Assembly (NCBI GenBank): GCA_913056145.1
Contig: CAJXMI010000004.1
Span: 1 to 54,780 of the forward strand
Source of the DNA: an uncultured Spiribacter sp.
Lineage (GTDB): Bacteria; Pseudomonadota; Gammaproteobacteria; Nitrococcales; Nitrococcaceae
Reading direction: 5' to 3'
Length of the DNA stretch: 54,780 nucleotides
Shown here piece after piece: positions 19,070 through 27,649 of the stretch (positions within the stretch are counted from its first letter, which is position 1; every line of letters begins with the position of its first letter). Below the pieces are notes generated by a model. That model was not told where the DNA came from. It did not search any database and worked only from the letters and a program-made list of their open reading frames with translations. Both the position numbers and the translations under genes were made by a program.

Positions 19070-20332
19070 GTGCACATCACAGTCATCGGTGGCGGACTCG
19101 TCGGCGTTACCACGGCCTGGTATCTCATCGAGGACGGCCACCACGTCACGCTGATTGATCGGGCCAGCGAGCTGGCGGCCGAGGCCAGTCACGCCAACGG
19201 GGCCATGCTGCATGCCAGCCATACCGAGCCCTGGAACACGCCGCGAGCCATCGGCCAGCTGCTGCGCTGGATCGGGCGGGAGGACTCACCGCTCCTGCTG
19301 CGGCCCGGCGAGCTGCCGCGCATGGCTCGCTGGGGGCTCGGCTTCCTGCGCTACAGCCAGCCGCATCATCACGCCCGCAACACCGGCGTCAACGCGCGTC
19401 TGGCCGTTTACAGCCTTGCGCAGATGCGCGCCCTCGAGGCCATGCTTGACCTCGACTACACCCAACGGCATGACGGTATCCTCAAGATCTTTCGCAGTAG
19501 CGAGGAACTGATCCGGGCACGTGCCGATACGGCGCTTATGGCCGAAGCCGGCGTGCGCCATCAAGAGCTGGAGCCCGCGGCTATCGCGGCCCACGAGCCG
19601 GCGCTTGCCGACATCCAACAGACCCTGAGCGGTGGCTTCTACTACCCGGACGACGCCAGCGGCGATGCGCGGCTGTTCTGCCAGCGGCTGGGGGCCATCG
19701 CCGCAGAACGCGGACTGGTCCTGCGGCTCGGCGAAACGGTGGAGCGGCTTGTCATCCGTGATGGCCGGGTTGCAGCGGTAACCACGAGCGCAGGAGACCT
19801 CGAGGCCGACGCCTTTGTGCTGGCCACCGGCGCCGAGGCACCGCGTCTTGCACGGCAGGCGGGCGTTCGCCTGCCGATCCGCCCGGTCAAGGGCTATTCC
19901 GCCACGATCCCGGTGGCCGGGCTGGAAGGGGCGCCCCGGCTGCCGATCATTGATGATGGCCGCAAGGTGGTCATTACGCGGCTGGGTGATCAGTTACGGA
20001 TTGCGGGCACCGCCGAGTTCGCAGGCTATGACACCCGTGTTCGGGCAAATCGGGTCGCCGCGGTCCTGAATCAGGGGCTTGCCAACTTTCCGGCGCTGGC
20101 CAGCCAGGTGGCTCCGGCCGGCGTCGATCAATGGGCCTGCCTGCGCCCCATGAGCATGGATGGCCCGCCCATCCTGGGGGATAGCGGCGTGCCGGGGCTG
20201 CACCTCAACACCGGCGCTGGCCATTTGGGGTGGACCTTTGCCGCCGGTGCGGGCCGGGTGGTTGCTGATATGATCGGCAACCGGGCACCCGAGATCGACG
20301 TGACCGGACTCACGCTGGATCGATACCGCTAG
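19070..20332 (+). CDS. DadA-like D-amino acid dehydrogenase / FAD oxidoreductase
   Basis: This 420-residue flavoprotein starts at GTG 19070, which has AGGAG six bases upstream, and gives MHITVIGGGLVGVTTAWYLI, the FAD-binding beta-alpha-beta start; the ORF-track GTG at 19034 is less likely. The DAO-type fold continues with EASHANGAMLHASHTEPWN, IRPVKGYSATIPV and the C-terminal GAGHLGWTFAAGAGR, all as in DadA. DadA deaminates D-alanine and related D-amino acids and passes electrons to the respiratory chain. No alanine racemase (dadX) is nearby, so substrate remains open. Confidence 0.85.
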   Translation: MHITVIGGGLVGVTTAWYLIEDGHHVTLIDRASELAAEASHANGAMLHASHTEPWNTPRAIGQLLRWIGREDSPLLLRPGELPRMARWGLGFLRYSQPHHHARNTGVNARLAVYSLAQMRALEAMLDLDYTQRHDGILKIFRSSEELIRARADTALMAEAGVRHQELEPAAIAAHEPALADIQQTLSGGFYYPDDASGDARLFCQRLGAIAAERGLVLRLGETVERLVIRDGRVAAVTTSAGDLEADAFVLATGAEAPRLARQAGVRLPIRPVKGYSATIPVAGLEGAPRLPIIDDGRKVVITRLGDQLRIAGTAEFAGYDTRVRANRVAAVLNQGLANFPALASQVAPAGVDQWACLRPMSMDGPPILGDSGVPGLHLNTGAGHLGWTFAAGAGRVVADMIGNRAPEIDVTGLTLDRYR

Positions 20333-20362
20333 CAACAACGCAAAGGGAACAAGCGAGCCAAA

Positions 20363-22342
20363 GTGCACGGACTACACAGCGTTCTCATACTGCTGGCCGC
20401 ATCAGTCGTGGTCGTCGCGTTATTCCGGCGACTGTCACTGCCGCCCATCATCGGCTATCTGGCAGTGGGCATGGCCATTGGCCCCTCCGCGCTCGGGCTC
20501 GTTGAAGACACCGCCGGCACCCATCTGATCGCCGAGTTTGGCGTGGTCTTTCTGCTGTTCACCATTGGCCTGGAGTTCTCATTCCCTCAGCTCCACGCCA
20601 TGCGCTGGGCGGTGGGGGTGCTTGGCTCGATCCAGGTGCTGGTCTGCCTGGCTTTGTTCGGCGCAACGGCCTGGTGGCTGACCGGCTCCTCGGGCGCGGG
20701 CATTGTGCTCGGCGGCGCGCTGGCGCTTTCCTCCACCGCGATTGTCACCAAGCAGCTCACCGAACAACTCGAGATTCATACCCGGCATGGGCGGCGGGCA
20801 GTGGGCGTGCTCCTGTTCCAGGATCTGGCCGTCGTGCCCCTGCTCATCGCGATTCCCATTCTGGCCGGCAACGCCAATGACTCACTGGCAACCGAGCTGG
20901 GTCTGGCACTCCTGAAGGGCATACTGGTATTCGCCGCCATGGTGTGGATTGGCCGCAAGGGGCTTCGGCCCATTTTCCATGAAGTGGCCGCGGCGCGCTC
21001 CAACGAGCTATTCACGCTGACCGTGCTGCTCATCGCCATCGCCGCCGCGTGGTTTACCCACCTGGCTGGCCTGTCGCTGGCACTGGGCGCATTTCTGGCC
21101 GGCATCATGCTGGGAGAGACCGAATACCGCCACCAGATCGATGCCGATATACGGCCGTTTCGCGATGTGCTGCTGGGTTTTTTCTTTATCACCGTCGGGA
21201 TGGTCATCGATCTGTCCGTGCTACTGCTTGGCCTGCACTGGGTAGTGCTCATCGCCGCGGCGATGATGCTGTTCAAGGGCGCGCTGGTCTTTGCCATTGC
21301 GCGCTTTGTTGACAGCCCGCAGGACGCCACGCGCACCGCCATCATCCTGGGCAATGGCGGCGAGTTCGGCTTTGCACTGATCGCCCTGGCGCTCAGTGCC
21401 GGACTGCTTGAACCGGATATGACGCAACACGTCCTGGCCGCCATTGTACTGAGCATGATCGCCGCCCCGTTGCTCATCCGGCACAACGAAAAACTTGCCG
21501 AACGGCTGGCCGGCCGCGCCGGGAGTCCCGTGGATGCGGTGGCGGCCGAATCAGATGTGGCCCGCCTTGGCGAGACGCTTGATGGGCATGTTGTGCTCTG
21601 TGGCTATGGGCGCACAGGCCAGAACATCGCCCGCTTCCTGGACCAGGAGGGCATCGCCTATCTGGCGCTCGACCTCGACCCGCAGCGCGTGCAGGAAGCA
21701 CGCAGTGCGGGCGAGTCGGTGAGTTATGGCGACTGCGAGCGTCGCGAGATATTGCAGGCGGCAGGGCTTGAGCGCGCGCGCATGCTGGTACTGAGCTTTG
21801 ATGACCCCGCAGCCAGCATGAAGGTGCTGGAGCATACCCGCGGTGAGCGTCCCGATCTTCCGGTACTGGCCCGCACCCGCGATGACCGCTGGATCGAGCA
21901 GTTCGAGGATTCCGGGGCCACGGTGGTTGTGCCCGAGGTGCTCGAGGCCAGCCTCATGCTTGCCTCGCATGTGCTGGCACTGCTTGGCGTCCCGATGGCG
22001 CGGGTCTTTCGTTATGTGCGCGAAGTCCGGGGCGACCGCTATCGCTTGCTGCGCGGCTACTTTCATGGTGCCGAGCGCATGGATATGGAAAAGGCGGATC
22101 GCTTTCGCGAACAGCTACACGCCGTCACCCTGACCGGGCAGGCACGGGCCATCGGCAAGCCGCTTGCCGACATTGATCTGGAGAAATCCGGCGTTCAGGT
22201 GACCGCCGTGCGTCGTGGCGGGATCCGTGGCCCGCAGCCCGACCCGGGGACCGTGCTGCGTGATGGGGATGTTTTGGTGCTCTACGGAACACCCGAGGCG
22301 CTCGAGCACGCCGAGCACCAGCTGCTGGGCGGCGAGCGCTAG
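20363..22342 (+). CDS. Kef-type cation/proton antiporter (CPA2) with RCK domains
   Basis: This 659-residue protein has a hydrophobic N-terminal half with about a dozen helices (from LHSVLILLAASVVVVALF to about residue 390), including the GEFGFALIALALSAGL segment of CPA2 antiporters. A TrkA-N (RCK) domain follows (HVVLCGYGRTGQNIARFLD, about 410-530) and then a TrkA-C domain (about 560-650, VTLTGQARAIGKPLADIDLE). The family exports K+ or Na+ in exchange for protons. The start is GTG 20363. It is 30 bases after the DadA-like gene. KefB/KefC-specific glutathione control cannot be judged by eye. Confidence 0.93.
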   Translation: MHGLHSVLILLAASVVVVALFRRLSLPPIIGYLAVGMAIGPSALGLVEDTAGTHLIAEFGVVFLLFTIGLEFSFPQLHAMRWAVGVLGSIQVLVCLALFGATAWWLTGSSGAGIVLGGALALSSTAIVTKQLTEQLEIHTRHGRRAVGVLLFQDLAVVPLLIAIPILAGNANDSLATELGLALLKGILVFAAMVWIGRKGLRPIFHEVAAARSNELFTLTVLLIAIAAAWFTHLAGLSLALGAFLAGIMLGETEYRHQIDADIRPFRDVLLGFFFITVGMVIDLSVLLLGLHWVVLIAAAMMLFKGALVFAIARFVDSPQDATRTAIILGNGGEFGFALIALALSAGLLEPDMTQHVLAAIVLSMIAAPLLIRHNEKLAERLAGRAGSPVDAVAAESDVARLGETLDGHVVLCGYGRTGQNIARFLDQEGIAYLALDLDPQRVQEARSAGESVSYGDCERREILQAAGLERARMLVLSFDDPAASMKVLEHTRGERPDLPVLARTRDDRWIEQFEDSGATVVVPEVLEASLMLASHVLALLGVPMARVFRYVREVRGDRYRLLRGYFHGAERMDMEKADRFREQLHAVTLTGQARAIGKPLADIDLEKSGVQVTAVRRGGIRGPQPDPGTVLRDGDVLVLYGTPEALEHAEHQLLGGER

Positions 22343-22377
22343 CGCGGCGCAAGCGGCCCGCACCGTCTGCGCCAGAA

Positions 22378-22887
22378 TCAGGACTCGGGGATATCGAGCC
22401 CGGTCTCGCCTTCGATCATCCACTCGATTGCGGCACGGATCTCTTCTTCACTGGCGGCGGCACCCTGCGCCGGCATATTGCCGTAGCCGTTGACGACATT
22501 GCCGATCAACGTCTCCCAGCCCTTGCCAATGCGCTCGTTCCAGCCATCGACATCGCCCACACCGGGGGCATTGAGGAAATTGCCCTGGTGACAGGCAATG
22601 CAGACCGCCTGGGTCACCTGCTCGCCGCTACGGACCTCGGTGACACCGGAGTCGGCCGCTTCATCCTGCGCCGAGGCCATGGCAGGGGCAGGCTCGCCGG
22701 TCAGCCGTACCGCAAAGCTGGGAGCCAGATTGGCGGCGCCGCGTTCTTCGGCAAGCGCTTGCTGCTCGGCGCTGTCAGTGCCAAAGAAAATGTTGGCGAT
22801 CAGCACCAGCACCACGGTGATACCGACCAGACCGGCAATGACGATGGCAAAGTTGCGGATGAAAAGACTGTCCTGCTCGGCGCTCAC
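22378..22887 (-). CDS. Membrane-anchored cytochrome c5
   Basis: This 169-residue c-type cytochrome starts at GTG 22887. An N-terminal membrane segment ([23 protein letters not shown]) lacks an obvious cleavage site, so it probably anchors the protein in the inner membrane with the heme domain in the periplasm. A linker of about 50 residues precedes one heme-binding CIACH; the distal methionine is in GYGNMPAQG. Cytochrome c5 is an electron donor to terminal oxidases and nitrite reductases. It converges on the Kef-type gene with a 35-base gap that holds no clear terminator. Confidence 0.9.
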   Translation of the reverse strand: MSAEQDSLFIRNFAIVIAGLVGITVVLVLIANIFFGTDSAEQQALAEERGAANLAPSFAVRLTGEPAPAMASAQDEAADSGVTEVRSGEQVTQAVCIACHQGNFLNAPGVGDVDGWNERIGKGWETLIGNVVNGYGNMPAQGAAASEEEIRAAIEWMIEGETGLDIPES

Positions 22888-22983
22888 GATGCAATCCTCA
22901 TAATTGAAGGCATAAGTGGCGACGAGTATAGCCAGAATGCCCCCGCCGGGAAACTAGGGCTATGCCGTGGCCCGCGTTGCCGG

Positions 22984-22989
22984 TACAAT
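22984..22989 (+). promoter_or_regulatory. -10 element of the tRNA-Arg gene
   Basis: TACAAT lies 11 bases before the first base of the mature tRNA and would place the start site about five bases upstream of it. The -35 region (around 22961) is poor. Candidate only. Confidence 0.45.
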
Positions 22990-23000
22990 CGGCTCGCATT

Positions 23001-23077
23001 GCGCCCGTAGCTCAGCTGGATAGAGTGTCGGCCTCCGAAGCCGAAGGTCGCAGGTTCGAATCCTGCCGGGCGCGCCA
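23001..23077 (+). tRNA. tRNA-Arg (anticodon CCG)
   Basis: A 77-base cloverleaf fits fully. The acceptor stem is GCGCCCG with CGGGCGC, discriminator G, and an encoded CCA end. The anticodon stem is TCGGC/GCCGA with loop CTCCGAA, giving anticodon CCG at 23035-23037, which reads the arginine codon CGG. The T arm is GCAGG-TTCGAAT-CCTGC. It stands alone between the cytochrome c5 gene and the amidohydrolase gene; no integrase or repeated tRNA 3' end marks it as an attachment site. Confidence 0.98.
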
Positions 23078-23130
23078 ACCTCCTCGCCCCAGCCCCGGAG
23101 CGCCTATCTCAGCGTGAGGAACCGCAAGCC

Positions 23131-24153
23131 GTGAAAGCGTATTTCGACAGTCGTCAGGATCTGCATCACCCCCGCACCTACTTCACCCGCGGCCAGATGC
23201 GCGCCCCACAGGAGATTCCCGAGCGCAGCGGTCACATCCGCTCCGGGCTCGAGGCATCGGGCATTCACGTCGAGGCCGTCGAGGATCATGGGATACAGCC
23301 GATCAGCCGGGTCCATGACCTGGGTTATCTGCGCTTCCTGGCGTCGTGCCACCGCCGCTGGAAAGCCATGCCCGAGGACTGGGGCGACGAGGTCCTTTCC
23401 AACATCTTCGTGCGCTCACCCAACCCGCTGCGCGGGATCCTGGCCGAGGCCGCGCGTTACCTGGCAGACGGCAGCTGCCCGGTGGGCGAGCACACCTGGG
23501 AGGCGGCCTACTGGTCGGCCCAGGGCGCCGTCACGGCGGCCAATGACATCCTGGCCGGCGACCCGATGAGCTTTGCCCTTTGTCGTCCGCCCGGTCATCA
23601 CGCCCGCGTCGATGCCGCCGGCGGGTTCTGCTATCTCAACAATGCGGCCATCGCCGCCGAGCACCTGCGCCAGCGCTATGCCCGGGTTGCGGTACTGGAC
23701 ACCGACGTACACCACGGCCAGGGCATTCAGGAGATTTTCTACGAGCGCGACGACGTGCTCTACATCTCCATCCATGGCGACCCCACCAACTTCTACCCGG
23801 TCGTCACCGGCTTCGAAGACGAGCGCGGCGCCGGCCGCGGGCTGGGCTACAACATCAATCTGCCGCTGCCGCATGGCTCCGATGCCGATGCGTTTTTCGG
23901 CCAGCTCGACGCCGCGTTCAACGCGATCCGACTGTTCGCACCCGATGCGCTGGTTCTCTCGAACGGCTTTGATATCTATCGCGAAGACCCGCAGGCAAAG
24001 ATCGCCGTGGACTCAGCCGACATCGAACAACTGGGTGCTCGCGTGGCCTCGCTCGACCTGCCGACACTGATCATCCAGGAAGGCGGCTATCACTACGACA
24101 GCCTGGCGGATAACACGCGACATCTCATACAGGGCCTGACCAAGGGGCACTAG
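23131..24153 (+). CDS. Histone-deacetylase-fold amidohydrolase, acetylpolyamine type
   Basis: This 340-residue zinc amidohydrolase starts at GTG 23131 (MKAYFDSRQDLHHPRTYFTR). Catalytic histidines lie in RPPGHHAR (near residue 152), zinc ligands in LDTDVHHGQG and in LSNGFDIYREDP, and the catalytic tyrosine in QEGGYHYDS. The N-terminus and length match bacterial acetylpolyamine amidohydrolases, which deacetylate acetylputrescine and acetylcadaverine. The aspartate loop reads NGFDIYREDP, close to other APAH proteins but not to eukaryotic HDACs. No polyamine genes are adjacent, so the substrate is inferred. Its 3' end converges on the YeeE operon. Confidence 0.9.
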   Translation: MKAYFDSRQDLHHPRTYFTRGQMRAPQEIPERSGHIRSGLEASGIHVEAVEDHGIQPISRVHDLGYLRFLASCHRRWKAMPEDWGDEVLSNIFVRSPNPLRGILAEAARYLADGSCPVGEHTWEAAYWSAQGAVTAANDILAGDPMSFALCRPPGHHARVDAAGGFCYLNNAAIAAEHLRQRYARVAVLDTDVHHGQGIQEIFYERDDVLYISIHGDPTNFYPVVTGFEDERGAGRGLGYNINLPLPHGSDADAFFGQLDAAFNAIRLFAPDALVLSNGFDIYREDPQAKIAVDSADIEQLGARVASLDLPTLIIQEGGYHYDSLADNTRHLIQGLTKGH

Positions 24154-24159
24154 GCGGGT

Positions 24160-24174
24160 TGGCCCATTGGGCCA
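24160..24174. terminator. Short inverted repeat between convergent genes
   Basis: TGGCCC and GGGCCA flank a three-base loop in the 24-base gap between two converging genes. It could act as a weak bidirectional hairpin but has no T run on either strand. Confidence 0.3.
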
Positions 24175-24177
24175 CGC

Positions 24178-24294
24178 TCAGTGGGTGCTGGCCAGATAGT
24201 CGACCAGCACCAGGCCGATGATCGCCGCCAGGGTAATAATGAGGGCCAGCCGGCTATAGGGCGGTCGCGAATCGTTGGCGTCCCGATCGTTCAT
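24178..24294 (-). CDS. 38-residue single-pass membrane protein coupled to YeeE
   Basis: This short frame runs from ATG 24294 to TGA 24178 and encodes a polar start (MNDRDANDSRPPYSR) and one membrane helix (LALIITLAAIIGLVLVDYL). It begins one base after the stop of the YeeE-family gene, so translation is probably coupled. It is hidden inside a longer, out-of-context ORF in the track. Size, topology and coupling suggest a small accessory subunit of the transporter. No family is recognised. Confidence 0.6.
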   Translation of the reverse strand: MNDRDANDSRPPYSRLALIITLAAIIGLVLVDYLASTH

Positions 24295-24295
24295 G

Positions 24296-25507
24296 TCAGT
24301 TGCCCATCCCGAATCGTGGCCGCAGCGCAACGCCCACGATCGAGCCAAGAAAGCCAAAGACAAACCAGACCCAGCCATGCAGGCTGCCCGAGGCAATGCC
24401 GCTAAAAAACGCGCCAATGTTGCAGCCAAACGCAAGACGGGCGCCATAGCCCATGCACAACCCCCCGATGACGGCGGCACTGACATTGCCAATGCCCAGG
24501 CGGTTCTGACTGCCGGCGTTAAACTTGCCGGCGAGCCCGGCCGCCAGCATGGCCCCCAGAATGAGCCCAAAGGCCATCACCGAGGTGATATCGAGCAGCA
24601 CACTCTGCTCGAGCACGCGGGCCGGATACGCCCAGGTCCAGTACTCGAACTGTGCCATGTCAACGCCAATGGCACTGAGGGCCTTCGCCCCCCAGACGGC
24701 GAAGGCGAATGTAATCCCCCAGGGCCGACCCGCCAGCAGCAATGTCGCAAGGCCCAGCACCGCCAATGCCACGACCCCCCAGACAAGGGGCCAGTCGCCG
24801 CTCACGAGCGTGCGCAGCCATGACCGTCCGGGCGCAACAAGCAGCGGCTCGACGTTGCCATGCCGGTCACGCTCCACTGCCAGGATGACACCCCCCAGTG
24901 CCAGCAGCAGGGCAACCTGCAACAGCAGACCGCCCAGCGGGTCGAGTGCAGCGGCCAGATCAACAGGGCCCAGGTTGGGCCCGGACAGCCACCAGGGCAG
25001 ATGCAAGGTGCCAAGTACCGACCCGGCGATGAACGCGATCAGGGTAATCAGCATGCGGCGGTTGCCCGCCCCGACGGTAAACAGCGTCCCCGAGCCGCAG
25101 CCACCGCCCAGCTGCATGCCAATGCCAAACAGGAAACTGCCTACCACCACGAATGTGCCCACCGGCGCGATGGCGCCGGCGGCCTGCCCCCCGGCAATGA
25201 CGGGAATAAAGAGCACCGAGGCCAGCCCCAGCAGCAGTAGCTGGGCGCGCAGACCGCGGCTGCGCCGGCGCACAATGAAGTTGCGCCAGCCCGCGGTAAA
25301 ACCAAAGGCGGCATGATACAGCGCTACGCCAAGCCCCCCACCAATCAGGAACAGCCAGAACAGCCGGAGCGAGCCCAGCTGCCAGACCATTCCGCCCAGC
25401 ACCAGGCCCGCCAGTATCACGCTGGTGATGACAAACCGATCGCCCCCCAGCGCGCGCGCGGCATGCCGGGGGGATTCGCCGTTTATGGCCTCGGCAAGGG
25501 TACTCAC
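24296..25507 (-). CDS. YeeE/YedE-family sulfur (thiosulfate) transporter
   Basis: This 403-residue membrane protein carries the two family signatures around conserved cysteines: GGGCGSGTLFTVGAG near residue 136 and AFGCNIGAFFSGIASGSLHG near residue 358. These line the thiosulfate path in the YeeE structure. About ten hydrophobic segments are visible. The start is taken as GTG 25507, just 16 bases after the rhodanese gene; its ribosome binding site is weak. The upstream periplasmic rhodanese and the downstream micro-protein support a sulfur-compound uptake role. The usual cytosolic partner TusA/YeeD is absent from the window. Confidence 0.9.
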   Translation of the reverse strand: MSTLAEAINGESPRHAARALGGDRFVITSVILAGLVLGGMVWQLGSLRLFWLFLIGGGLGVALYHAAFGFTAGWRNFIVRRRSRGLRAQLLLLGLASVLFIPVIAGGQAAGAIAPVGTFVVVGSFLFGIGMQLGGGCGSGTLFTVGAGNRRMLITLIAFIAGSVLGTLHLPWWLSGPNLGPVDLAAALDPLGGLLLQVALLLALGGVILAVERDRHGNVEPLLVAPGRSWLRTLVSGDWPLVWGVVALAVLGLATLLLAGRPWGITFAFAVWGAKALSAIGVDMAQFEYWTWAYPARVLEQSVLLDITSVMAFGLILGAMLAAGLAGKFNAGSQNRLGIGNVSAAVIGGLCMGYGARLAFGCNIGAFFSGIASGSLHGWVWFVFGFLGSIVGVALRPRFGMGN

Positions 25508-25523
25508 AAGGCAATCACCCGGA

Positions 25524-26477
25524 TTAGTTGAGCAGCTGGCTGAGTGCCCGCTGACCCCGCACCAGCTCGCGGGAGTCATCCTGCGTCCACGCGGTCATGG
25601 AGCCATCGTAGAGAGACACGTCGGCCAGGCCAGCCACCTCGGAGAGGGCAAACCAGCTGGTCGCGGCCCAGTGGCCGGTGTTGCAGAACGAGACCACGGG
25701 GCCGTCGCCATCAATCCCGGCCGTGCGGATCAGGTCATTGATTTCGTCGCGATCCAGAAAGTACGCCGTGCCTTCGGTGACCAGCAGCTGCTGCTCAAGG
25801 CTCGCAGCCCCCGGAATGGTCCCCGCGCGGCGAGCGGCCGGATGCTTGGCCTCACCCGCGTACTGCGCGGCCGGACGCGCGTCGACCAGCTGATGGCCTT
25901 GGGCACGGGCCTGTTCCACAGCGGCCGTATCGGCCAGCAACTCGGGGCGGACATCGGCGGTGAAGCCGCCAGCCTCAGGCGCTGGACGGCCGCTGGCCAC
26001 CTCCCCGCCCGACTCGACCCAGGCACGGTAGCCGCCGTTCAGAATGGCCACATCGTCGTGTCCCAGATACTTGAATGTCCAGTAGACCCGAGCCGCGCTG
26101 CCAAAGTCGGTGGACCCAACGCCGGCCGGCACAACCACGACGCTGTCGTCATTATCGATCCCGAGGCCGCCGATGAGCGTCTCCAGTCGATCGACGGACG
26201 GCAGCACACCAGGCACCGCGCCGTCGGTCACGCGCCAACCGGCGCCGGTGTAGCTTGCATAGACCGCACCGGGGATATGCCCGGCCGCAAAGCCCTCGGC
26301 ATCGGTGCCATCAATGGCGGAGCGCACATCCAGCACCACCAGATCCTGATTATCGAGATGACCGGCCAGCCAGTCGCTGTCCACCAGCGGCGTCACGGCA
26401 GGGCCTGCGAACGCAGTGCCAAAGGCCAGCACCCCGGACAGTGCCGTCACTGAGAGAAAGGGAATCCTGAACGCCAT
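25524..26477 (-). CDS. Periplasmic two-domain sulfurtransferase (rhodanese)
   Basis: This 317-residue protein has a signal peptide (MAFRIPFLSVTALSGVLAFG, cleavage likely after AFA) and two rhodanese domains. The N-terminal domain lacks the active-site cysteine. The C-terminal domain carries it in VSFCNTGHWAATSW near residue 262. The loop CNTGHWA resembles the SseA-type periplasmic thiosulfate sulfurtransferases more than cytosolic mercaptopyruvate enzymes. It likely moves sulfane sulfur to or from compounds that the downstream YeeE transporter imports. Confidence 0.92.
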   Translation of the reverse strand: MAFRIPFLSVTALSGVLAFGTAFAGPAVTPLVDSDWLAGHLDNQDLVVLDVRSAIDGTDAEGFAAGHIPGAVYASYTGAGWRVTDGAVPGVLPSVDRLETLIGGLGIDNDDSVVVVPAGVGSTDFGSAARVYWTFKYLGHDDVAILNGGYRAWVESGGEVASGRPAPEAGGFTADVRPELLADTAAVEQARAQGHQLVDARPAAQYAGEAKHPAARRAGTIPGAASLEQQLLVTEGTAYFLDRDEINDLIRTAGIDGDGPVVSFCNTGHWAATSWFALSEVAGLADVSLYDGSMTAWTQDDSRELVRGQRALSQLLN

Positions 26478-26529
26478 GCGAAGTCTCCGCTGAATCGAAT
26501 GAGACCGACGAGCCTACCGGAGTGCTTAG

Positions 26530-26561
26530 ATATTGGAAGAACGGATTTACTCTAACAATAT
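26530..26561. promoter_or_regulatory. AT-rich promoter region with ATATTG/CAATAT inverted repeat
   Basis: The 244 bases between the rhodanese gene and rdgC (26478-26721) hold no gene. A markedly AT-rich patch contains ATATTG and, 20 bases further, its reverse complement CAATAT. It probably includes the rhodanese promoter. The repeat could be an operator, for example of a sulfur-responsive regulator, but no regulator gene is nearby. Confidence 0.35.
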
Positions 26562-26721
26562 GCCCGTTGGTTATATCGATTGATGCCAGAGTGTCACAAG
26601 CGGTCATCCAGCCTGGCTCTTCCCGCCATCGGCCGTTCTTCCTATCATTTACCCCATCGCAGGGCAGCGTCCCTGCCACCGACTCTCCTCCTCTTGGCCG
26701 GCCCTAGTGTCGGCTTTTTTT

Positions 26722-27615
26722 TTATTCGAACCAGGCCTGCAGACGGGGCAGGAAGCGCGCCAGCTCGCCGGTCATGATGGCAAAGTCGGCGTCGAACCGC
26801 TCCGCAGCGCTTTCCGCTTCGCGATCATCCGCGTCCGACTGAACCAGGTCGGAAAAGCGCAGGCGCTTGACCGACAAATCCGCATCGAGCATGGCATTGA
26901 TACGACCGTCCCAATCAATCGCCAGCCGCCGAATGCGCTTGCCGGCCCGGATATGGGCACGGATTTCGTCGCTGCGCAGATCCTGACGCTTGCAACGCAC
27001 CTCGGCGCCCTCGCTGCGCGGGTCTTCAAAGACCGCTTCTTCGCCGGGTTCCAGATCACTCGGAAAGCGATCCCGCGCCAGCCACTCCGTCATCACCTGT
27101 GCGGGCGAGCTATCGGTCTGAAACGGGCGCACCGGCAGGCTGCCCAGCATGGCGCGCAAATCGTCGGTCAGGAGCTCGGCCTCGCGCCAGGTGGCGGCAT
27201 CCACCACCAGCCAGCGGCCCTCGGGGTCGATATAGGCATAGGCCCGCCGGCTTTTGGTGAAGGCGCGCGGCAACAAATCCAGGGTGACCTCTTCCTTGAG
27301 CCGGGCCTTTTCGCGCCGCCCCATAGGCCGGCCCATGGCGTCCTCGCGCTCACTGATCCGCTGCTCCACCTGCTCGCGCACCACGGCAGGCGGCAGCACG
27401 CGCGACTCGGTCTGCAGGCAGATCATCAGGCACTGGCTGGCGGCATGCACCAGCTGCTCACTATCACCCCCCAGCGGAGGCACCCAGCCACGCGACTCGG
27501 GATCATGCCCGCCAACGGGATGAAACACACCGGGCTGCAGGCGCTCCTCGAGCTGCTCGGCATCAATGGAGAACGCGTCAGCCAGCTGGTAGACGCAGAG
27601 ATTGCGAAACCACAT
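26722..27615 (-). CDS. rdgC: RdgC recombination-associated protein
   Basis: This 297-residue DNA-binding protein forms a dimeric ring around DNA and limits RecA. The start ATG 27615 gives MWFRNLCVYQLADAFSIDAE, the family N-terminus. The conserved blocks PVGGHDPESRGWVPPLG, CLQTESRVLPPAVV and REDAMGRPMGRREKARLKEEV are all present. The length is typical. It is last in the minus-strand run phaC-purE-purK-rdgC, 34 bases after purK. Confidence 0.95.
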   Translation of the reverse strand: MWFRNLCVYQLADAFSIDAEQLEERLQPGVFHPVGGHDPESRGWVPPLGGDSEQLVHAASQCLMICLQTESRVLPPAVVREQVEQRISEREDAMGRPMGRREKARLKEEVTLDLLPRAFTKSRRAYAYIDPEGRWLVVDAATWREAELLTDDLRAMLGSLPVRPFQTDSSPAQVMTEWLARDRFPSDLEPGEEAVFEDPRSEGAEVRCKRQDLRSDEIRAHIRAGKRIRRLAIDWDGRINAMLDADLSVKRLRFSDLVQSDADDREAESAAERFDADFAIMTGELARFLPRLQAWFE

Positions 27616-27649
27616 GGATTTATTGTGTCCGGTTATCTAATAAAATGCG

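Noticed and set aside
23001-23130. tRNA-Arg as a possible integration site
   Set aside because: No integrase, no repeated tRNA 3' end and no shift in composition downstream; neighbours are ordinary chromosomal genes.
26697-26723. T-rich run after GTGTCGGC as a plus-strand terminator
   Set aside because: Only a four-pair stem is possible and no plus-strand gene lies upstream; it is mostly the rdgC 3' end.
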